Program-made: the position numbers and the translations under genes | Part shown: one piece after another, positions 56,907 through 64,000 of the stretch | Layout: the number at the start of each line of letters is the position of its first letter | Numbering within the stretch: the first letter of the stretch is position 1 | The notes under the pieces: model-generated | Databases searched by the model: none | What the model was told of the DNA's origin: nothing | The model's input: only the letters and a program-made list of their open reading frames with translations | Origin: Posidonia oceanica | Lineage: Eukaryota > Streptophyta > Magnoliopsida > Alismatales > Posidoniaceae | DNA length: 64,000 nucleotides | NCBI GenBank assembly: GCA_037176725.1 | Contig: JAZBRS010000014.1 | Location: 75,064,501 to 75,128,500, forward strand | Direction of reading: 5' to 3'

Positions 56907-58207
56907 CCAATCATTATAATTTTCATCTTTGGGGACCATGTATCTTTTCAAGGGAATTAATATATATATATATTTCATTTTTCATCCTTGTTCATGTGTT
57001 TTGGATTACTTTGAGTTTAGAAATACTCCCTGGTGGCTTTGATATTTGATCAAGGGCCCTCTGTCCAAAATCTGCAGTTAAGTTACAGTTAAAACGTAAG
57101 ACACTTAAACTGGCATTTATAACGTAAGACGTAGAGTATCAGGCATCCAACATCCCTCTATTGATCGTTATACGCTTCGGATGGCGCGTCTAACGTTGGA
57201 CGCTGATATTTGCTCGTTTAACGCCCCTGAACTGCTTTCCTTCATCACCTTAGCAAATTTGTTAGTCCATCTAGGGGTAAGATTGCCCCTAGTCCAAAGT
57301 GCCTTCTGGAAACTCAGAAACATCTTTAACATTGTGAAATCGGCATGGTCACAAATCACTTGGTAACAATCTATATACAGTGCATACTTTAAGCAAACCT
57401 AATGCTATGAATGGGAAAGAAGTCTTAATGCGATGGAGAAACTTAGGTTTTGAATAACAAGTATTGGCCTCAGCTTTGTTGTCTAAAGATGATATGCCAA
57501 ACGAGGGACTGTCTCTTCTTGAGATCCCAGTCTTAGCTCGTAAGCGAATACCAAGCGACCGTCCTGAATAGGAGGGGTCGAGTACGATGTGGAGTCGTAA
57601 AATGTCCTAGATTTCGCATCACTGGCCTCTACTTGTTATCAGTTTCATGAGATGATGTTGGTTGGGTAAATTTTATCCTATTCACTATTTTTGGATTTTT
57701 GATTTTATCATTTTTTTGGATTTTTGACTTTATCATTTTTTTGGATTTTTGACTTTATTATTTTTTGGAATTTTGATTTTTGATTTTTTTTTGGATTTTT
57801 GATTTTATCATTTTTTTGGATTTTTGACTTTATCATTTTTTGGATTTTTGACTTTTTATTTTTTTTGGATTTTTGATTTTATCATTTTTTTGGATTTTTG
57901 ATTTTTTTTTTGGATTTTTGATTTTATGGGAGATGAAGAATCCTCTGGGAAGTTGGGAAACTGGGGACCTCATGGTTGGAAAACCTTGACAGTTTGGTCT
58001 CTTGTGCATCCTAGAGTCAGAAGATACCTCGGGCTTGCCTTGGCACCTAACTGCCCCTAGACCTAGGCCTCTGCCCCTTGCCTCTTAGTGTACAGTGCAG
58101 GATGTGGGTAGAAGGAAAGTTCATGCCCTATCCTAAGATGTTGGCTGAAGATTTGAAGCCTAAACCCCTCCTAGTTCAAGGTTGATTCCTACTGCGCTTA
58201 GTATTCC
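56907..58207. other. Spacer between gene 3 and pol of element M
   Basis: It holds a word cluster without an adjacent ORF (TATAACGTAAGACG about 57118, CGTTATACGC 57166-57175, GCGTCTAACGTTGGACGC 57186-57203), then non-coding DNA, the T-rich array at 57685-57930, and further DNA without a gene. The ORF at 57181-57366 is not recognised. Confidence 0.5.
57685..57930. repeat. T-rich tandem repeat
   Basis: Repeats of TTTTTTGGATTTTTGACTTT with ATCA spacers, unit about 24-28 bp, about nine irregular copies. Confidence 0.85.
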
Positions 58208-58477
58208 TTAGCTTTTCAGTTTTTTTGACTCTTGGACAGCTTCTTTGCTGCCGTCTTTTCCACTCTCTTTCTTTTCCTTGCACATGGACAGCTTCTTTGC
58301 TGCCTTCTTTTCTGACCCTTTTTTGCTTTCTTTTCTGGGTACTTTGGCAAGTAGTCTCACCCCTTCTGAGTGCTTGGTCAATGGATACTCATTCCCTGAT
58401 GAACTGAGACACTCTGTCATTTGGTACACTCCCCTCTTTTCTGCGCTTCTAAGTTTTGGCCTTAGATGCCTACCCAA
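58208..58477 (-). other. Lys/Glu/Ser-rich ORF downstream of M pol
   Basis: An 89-codon ORF in the sense direction of element M, just after its integrase end. Segments such as VPRKESKKGSEKKAAKK and KDGSKEAVQESKKLKS are strongly basic. A 25-bp phrase (ACAGCTTCTTTGCTGCC core) is duplicated within it. No family is recognised. It may be a degenerate tail of pol or chance. Confidence 0.25.
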
Positions 58478-58714
58478 TTTGTACTAGGGTAACGCGCCTG
58501 ACTCGAGGGTTGTGTGTGGACTTGTTATTCATGAACTGGGAGGGGACTCCTTATGATTTGCCTCTATCTCAGTGTGGGACCATTTCCTTTCCTTCTCCCA
58601 CAAGGTGTTTGTGGGGTGAGGCTAAGGCAAGATTCCTAGGCTTCAACAACAAAGAGCCCATGAGCACATGTAGTCTAATGGCTCAGTGTGCATATCAAAG
58701 GTAGTACCTTTTGA

Positions 58715-58838
58715 GGTGCAGTGCATTTTAGGGATATTCAAGCCTAGTGCCATCCTCTCTGGTCAAATAGTAGGCATTGCCCGGATATGCCTCAACCACC
58801 AAGTATGGTCCTTCCCAATTTGGTCTTAGTTTCACATG
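58715..58838 (-). pseudogene. Ty3/gypsy integrase C-terminus of element M
   Basis: The minus strand reads HVKLRPNWEGPYLVVEAYP then GNAYYLTREDGTRLEYP, followed by a stop where the family has Trp (PWN). K-L-x-P-x-WEGPY followed by Y-L-x-x-x-DG is the GPY/F-type C-terminal module of Ty3/gypsy integrases. It sets the orientation of element M and shows that the antisense genes lie between pol and the 3' LTR. The upstream part is cut off at 58838 by LTR G. Confidence 0.85.
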
Positions 58839-61180
58839 TGTTGACACCCCATTTTGACAGGCTGAATCAATTGGAATCTTCTGGTGGCTTCTGGATCCAA
58901 ATCTAGGTCCAAACCTACACATTCCTTTTCATCCTTCTCTTCGAAACAAGTCCAAACTTAACCTAGAACCACACTCCTTTCCCAAGACCAAAAACTACCC
59001 AAAAACCATAGGAAAACTCACCATCCCCAACTTAACAAACCCACCAAACACCCTAGAAATTGCAAACCAAAACCACTTCCAAAAATCCTAGAAAACCTAA
59101 GTAAAACTACCCTTTTTCTACACCTCAAAACCCTTCCAAAACCTTCCCAAATCCAAACCCAAACCTTAGGTCTAACACTAGAGACCCTAGGCGACACACT
59201 TCCCAAATTTTACCTCTTTTCTAAACCTCTAACCCCTTCATTTCTTCAAATTATCCTTTTCTCTCTCTTGGATTATTCTTTTCTCTCTCCTCTCTCTCTC
59301 CTGATTATTCTCCTTCTTTTCACTCCCTTCTCTCTCCTTTTCTTGCTTGGCTATGGACCCACCTTGTGCCTCTATCTCTTCTGCATCTTATTTGTATTTT
59401 TATTTTATTTTTAGCTTATTTCTTGATTTTCTAATATTTACTTTCCTTCATTTCCCCCTTTTCTTCTTCCTTTTCCTTTTCTTTCCTTTCTTCCACTAAA
59501 TCTCTAAAAAACCCTTAAAAACATTTAAAACTCTAAAATAAAAGAAAAACTAATCAAAATCCTAAAAAGAAATAATTAAAAACTTAAACAAACAATTAAA
59601 AAACAAAAACCTAACCAAACCAACTAAAACTAAAAACCATGAATGCAATCTAAAAAATGCAAAACAAACAAAAATCAAAATATAATCAAAACAAACCAAA
59701 AGTAAAAACCCTATTAAAAATAATCAAAAAACAAACCCTAAGAAGAAAGAAAACAATTAAAAACACTAAGGCAAATAATTAAGGGAAAACCTAACTTAAC
59801 AAATCTAAAAAGAACAATTTAAAAACTTACTTGAAAAAGAAAAAGAAACAATCAAAATTTTAAAAAACACTTAATTAAAAACTTAACATGAAAAAACTTA
59901 ACTAAAAAATATTAAAAGGACTTAACACACAAAATTAAAAACAAATCAAAGAAGACTTAAGAAAATCCTAAATCAAAAGCCAAACTCACCCTAATTAATC
60001 TAAAAACAATCCATCAAAAAATCATAATTAAAAATCCCAAAGACTTAACAAGAAAAACATAACTAAAAACAATTTAAAAACTTAACAAACATTTAAACAA
60101 AATCAAAAAACAATTAAAAGAAAACTCTAAAAATTCAAATCAAAACTAAAACTATTTCTAATCTTAATTAACCAACTAAAAACAACCATTAAAAACCTAA
60201 TCTAAAATCCTAATTTAAACACAACTACTCTAAAAATGTTTCCAAAACTTTTCTATTTTTATTTTTATTTTATTTTAATTTTCTTCTTCCTTCTTCTTCT
60301 TCATTTCCCTTTCTTCCTTTCTTCCTTTCTTCCTTTCTTTTTATTTCTTTCTTTTCCTTGGCATGGTCCGGCCCACCTGGCCCTTCTCCCCCTCCTTCCT
60401 TCTTTTCTTTCCTTCTTTTTTTTCTTTTTTTCCGCACACGGCCCAGCCCATGCCTTTCCTCCTCCTTCTTCCCTCCTTCTTCTTCTTCTTCTTCCTCAGT
60501 TCTCCTCTTCCGCCAGCCATCTCCCTCTCCTCTTCAAATTCGATTTCCTCTCTTCCCCCTCTGTCCAATCGCTTACAGCTCACTCCTCTTCTCTCTCGTC
60601 TCTCAGCAGCTTCTCCGGGGGCATTTATTGCCAGTCACGCTTGCCGGCCGCCTCTCTCCATCAGCTGCAGTATTCGGCGTTGGTGGAATTCAAATCCACA
60701 GCCCGCGCTCGCAGCTTCTAGCCCCCGATTAAAGCCTCAGCTCCACTCCTCCTTCAGCACCTTGGTCACCCTGAGAGAGAAAGCACCTGGAGCATGAGAA
60801 TCCCACTTGCATTTCTCCTCCTCTTCCTTAAGCAAAAATCAGAGCTTCTTCCTCTCCTTCCTTTCCACCTGAAGCCAGACCGTCCAGCCCTTCAAACCAC
60901 TCCAAATTCATCCCCCAAACTCCACCAACATCCAGCAGTACACAGCCCTCCATTCCACTCTCCAACTCATCCTGGTTTTCCTTGTCTTCCGATAATAGAC
61001 ACGGTGGTGACTCTGAATTGTCTTATCCTCTTCTTTTCTTATCTTTTCTCCTCTGTTTCAAGTGTTTTCGAGTTGAGCCTTCCTCCTCGGACATAGCCGC
61101 TTATAGTGAGCCTGATTCCGATCGGTGCACGCGAGCTTTTGGCAGTGTGCATGGACGATCTGAACACCGAGATTACTACA
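58839..61180 (+). mobile_element. LTR G: Tat-type 5' LTR inserted in M integrase
   Basis: It starts TGTTGACACCCC at 58839 (preceding bases ACATG) and ends GAGATTACTACA at 61180, one base before the primer-binding site. Its start and end match the 6.1-kb solo LTR at 5669-11758, but it is 2342 bp because about 3.6 kb (from near 60970) is missing, including the hairpin block. It contains an A-rich sense domain nearly without G (59500-60235) and a pyrimidine tract (60260-60530). Confidence 0.88.
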
Positions 61181-61181
61181 G

Positions 61182-61199
61182 TGGCGACTCTGCTGGGGA
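61182..61199 (+). other. Primer-binding site of element G
   Basis: TGGCGACTCTGCTGGGGA, one base different from the sites at 38760 and 42984. It directly follows the LTR end. A PBS-like copy TGGTGACTCT lies at 61005-61014 inside the LTR. Confidence 0.82.
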
Positions 61200-62250
61200 T
61201 GTTAGACTCCGGCTTTCGTTTCTGGCTTTTTGCTCGCTGCTTTCGCAGTTTTGCTTGCCTTTGTTTGCCTCTTTTGCCTGTTTTGCTTGCTCTTCTGTGC
61301 TGAATCCTGGCGAGTCACCTTATGGCTACTTTGCTTGGGTTTTGCATCCCTCTCGGCTCCCTTGCCTTGGTTTTTGCTTTGTCTTGCTCTGCTTCATTTC
61401 TGATTGCTTGTTTACTTACTTATTTCCTTGCTTCTGCTCTTATTTGCTTTACAGCTTACCTGTCTTTACCTTCTTTATCTTGCTTGCTTATTATTGCTTT
61501 ATTTCCTGCACAATGCATGTCTACATACTTGTTTGGCAACAATACATGTTTTCTGAATGATGAATGCTTCTTTTACACACTTGCTATGTCACTACACACG
61601 CACATGCCTTGTATATATGCCTTTTGACATGATGAATGTTTCTCTTCACTGTCATGCTCACGAACACCCGCACATGCCATGCACTTGCCTTTTGCTCTGT
61701 TGTATGCTGTTTGCCTGCCATATTTGGTTGATTTTCTTCTCTTTTACACATGCCATGCCTAGGATAGTAGAGACTGTTTGCTTTCCCTGTGGTTAACTAA
61801 AAATGGCAAGTAAAAAGAACTTCTAGGAGCAACTAGAGACTTCAAACAATCCTGCACCCCCTTGGGTTAATAAAATGCGCAAGATAAAAAACTTTAAGCA
61901 TTTGCATAAGCATCATGTAGGGCATGCATTCTTCTCATCTGAGTCCGCCTATTAGTCTGCGAAGGACGGTTCCGACCTCTTGTTCCACCGCTTTTGGCGT
62001 GGGCCAAGTCAGTTGGTCTGTCCCCCCTTGTCCAGGGGTCGTGTCAGTGTAGTGGAGTGTACTGCCCACGCTTTGGCGGGGTCAGGGCCACCAACGCACC
62101 ACCCTGTTATTTCCTCAGCTCTGGCTAGGAGTTCGACAGGGAGCCTACTTTTTCTGACCTGAGTCAGTGACCCATACACTTGGGGGAACCCGAAGTAGAT
62201 CACCTACTAGGACACACTACATAGGTGAGGGGGGCATACTAGAAAGCATA
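61200..62250 (+). other. 5' leader of element G, cut by LTR H
   Basis: Homologous to the leader of element B (43002-43910). ORFs at 60982-61560 and 61322-61627 are low-complexity chance frames. The leader stops at AGAAAGCATA (62250), where LTR H begins. The parallel position in B is followed by about 280 bp more before gag. Confidence 0.7.
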
Positions 62251-64000
62251 TGTTGACACCCCATCTTGGCAGGCCTGGACCCTTGGAGCCCTCTTGGTGA
62301 TTGCTGGATCAAACCCCGACCAAACCCTAACCCTAACCCTCCTCTCTACCCTCCAAAATCAGCCTGTTTTGACCTAAACCTTTACCCCCCTTCCCATTCT
62401 CAAAACCTAACCAAAATCCATAGGAGGACCCACCACTATCCACTCAACAAGCCTACCCAAAAACCTAGGAATTTCCAAACCCAACCCATCCTTGAAAACC
62501 CTAGAAAACTTAGGAGAAACTACCCTTCTTCTACACCTTGAAACCCCTCCAAAACCTCCTTAGAATCAGACCAAAACCTCAGGCCCAACACTTCAAACCC
62601 TAGACTACCCACTCACCAATTCTCACCCCATTCCAAGACCATTAAGACCCTCTTTCACCCAAATTATCCTTTTCTCTCTCCGGGATTATCATTTTCTCTC
62701 TCCTCTCTCTCTCTCCTGATTATCATCTCTCTTTTCATCCCTTTCTTATCTTTTTTTTGGTCTGGCTGTGGGCCCCCTCTGTGCTTCTATCCTTCCTCTA
62801 TCTTATCCCTATTTTTACTTTATTTTTAACATTTTTTTCTGAATTTTAAAAATCGTTTTCCTCCAACCTATCTCTTTTCCTCTTATTTCCCTCTTTTCCC
62901 CTTTTCCTTCTTCCTTCTCTTTTTCTTTTCTCCCTTCTGCAAAAATCCACAAAAACCCATAAAAATCTGTAAAATCTCAAAACATAAAAGAAACAAATCA
63001 GAACCCTAAGAAAAACAATTAAAAAATGTTAAACAAGCAATTAACAACTTAAACTTAACTAAATCAAGTTAAAAGAAAAACCAAACATGCAAACTAAAAA
63101 ATGCAAAACAAATCAAAAGAAAACATTGAAAAATCAAGGAAAAAACTAAAATGAGATCTAAACCCAGCAAAAGTAAAAACCCCACTAAAAGAATTAAAAA
63201 AAAAACCCTAAAAAAGAAGAATTAAAAATCAAACACTAAAACAAGTAATTAAAGAAGGCAAAAGACTTAACCTAATGAACATAAGAAAAAACAAGTTAAA
63301 AAACTTAATAAAAAAGAAAATAAAAACACATCTGAAAGACTTAAAAAAAAACACCCTATCAAACCAGAAAAACCCAACTAAAAAAACTTCAAGGAAAATC
63401 AATAAATAAAAATCAAAACATAACTTAAAGGACTTAAAAAGAAAGAAACCCTAAGAAGACTACAACTTAAAAATCTAAAATCAACCCTGATTAATACGAA
63501 ATTAAATCCTAAAAAATCCTAATCAATATCCTAAGTGTCCAACAAGGGAAATACAATTTTTAAAACAATTTAAAAAAGGTTTAACAAACATTTAATCAAG
63601 TGAAAACCAATTAAAAACAAAACCAAAACCCTAAAACCCTAATCAAGCCCAAAACACATTAATCAACTCAAAATAACCATTAAAAATCTTAATTAAAATC
63701 CTAACCTACAGCAAAACTCTTCTAATATTTTTACTTATTTTTAGTTTATTTTTACCTATTTTATTTCCCCATTCTACCCTCTCTTTCTTTCTTCCTTCTT
63801 TCTTTCTTTCTTTCTTTCTTTCCTTACTGGGCTCAATCCGGCCCGTTTCTTCTTTTTTTTTCTTTTTTTTCTTCTTTCTTTCTTTCTTTTTTCTCGGCCC
63901 GCAGCAGTCCGGCCTGCTTCCTTCTCCTCCTTCTTCTTCCTCCTTCCTCAGCATTTCCATCGGATTTTCTTCCCGCGAGCTCGCTGCTACAGATCTCCCT
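62251..64000 (+). mobile_element. LTR H: Tat-type LTR running off the window
   Basis: It starts TGTTGACACCCCATCTTGGC at 62251 and follows LTR G in content: CCTAACCCTAACC-type start, TTATCCTTTTCTCTCTC block (62660), the A-rich G-poor domain (about 62990-63720) and the pyrimidine tract (63770-63900). It is incomplete at the right edge. The preceding five bases, GCATA, are the candidate target duplication. Confidence 0.85.

Noticed and set aside
60236..60797. Ser/Phe/Pro-rich ORFs in LTR G
   Set aside because: They arise from a pyrimidine tract inside the LTR and are open in all three frames.

Overview
This window is nuclear DNA of a flowering plant with a large, retrotransposon-rich genome. 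The evidence is one intact plant-type purine permease gene, long-LTR Ty3/gypsy elements of the Tat/Ogre type, Ty1/copia elements, and plant plant-mobile-domain (PMD) genes with short GT-AG introns. The species cannot be named from the sequence. The only gene that reads as intact is AZG1 (22344-24050, + strand), a GC-rich single-exon gene in about 12 kb of AT-rich flank that also holds a PIF/Harbinger transposase remnant, hAT-like MITEs and a two-exon fragment of a SAC-domain phosphoinositide phosphatase gene.

Left part (1-15.9 kb): a minus-strand Ty1/copia element runs from a probable 5' LTR (15001-15905) through gag, protease and integrase to reverse transcriptase (to about 4759). It is split by a 6.09-kb Tat-type solo LTR (5669-11758) with matching 5-bp flanks GCCTC. 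Its left end abuts a hAT-type transposase scrap, and at or very near that junction sits a second solo LTR (2577-4753) with matching flanks ACATT. A second copy of that LTR lies head-to-head at 595-2353, making an inverted repeat of about 1.75 kb, and it is itself cut by a Tat LTR ending at 594.

Middle (15.9-27.4 kb): AT-rich DNA, MITEs, AZG1, the SAC fragment and the 3' end of another minus-strand copia element.

Right part (27.4-64 kb): a staircase of Tat-type elements, each starting inside the previous one: D LTR (27386) in copia RNase H; E (minus, 29822) in D; C LTR (34008) in the 3' UTR of E; B (38980) in the leader of C; M (minus, about 45.8 kb) in the gag of B; G (58839) in the integrase of M; H (62251) in the leader of G. 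The window shows the left half of each. Element M is the most unusual. Between its integrase end and its 3' LTR it holds three antisense (+ strand), intron-bearing, PMD-like genes, each preceded by a cluster of a palindromic word (GCGTCYWACGTWRGACGC and relatives) and a TATA-like box about 90-100 bp before the ATG. Four kinds of tandem repeat fill its 3' UTR. All retroelement genes are broken, mostly by TAG stops.

All assignments rest on reading the sequence by eye. No similarity search was run, and LTR boundaries without a stated flank duplication are approximate.
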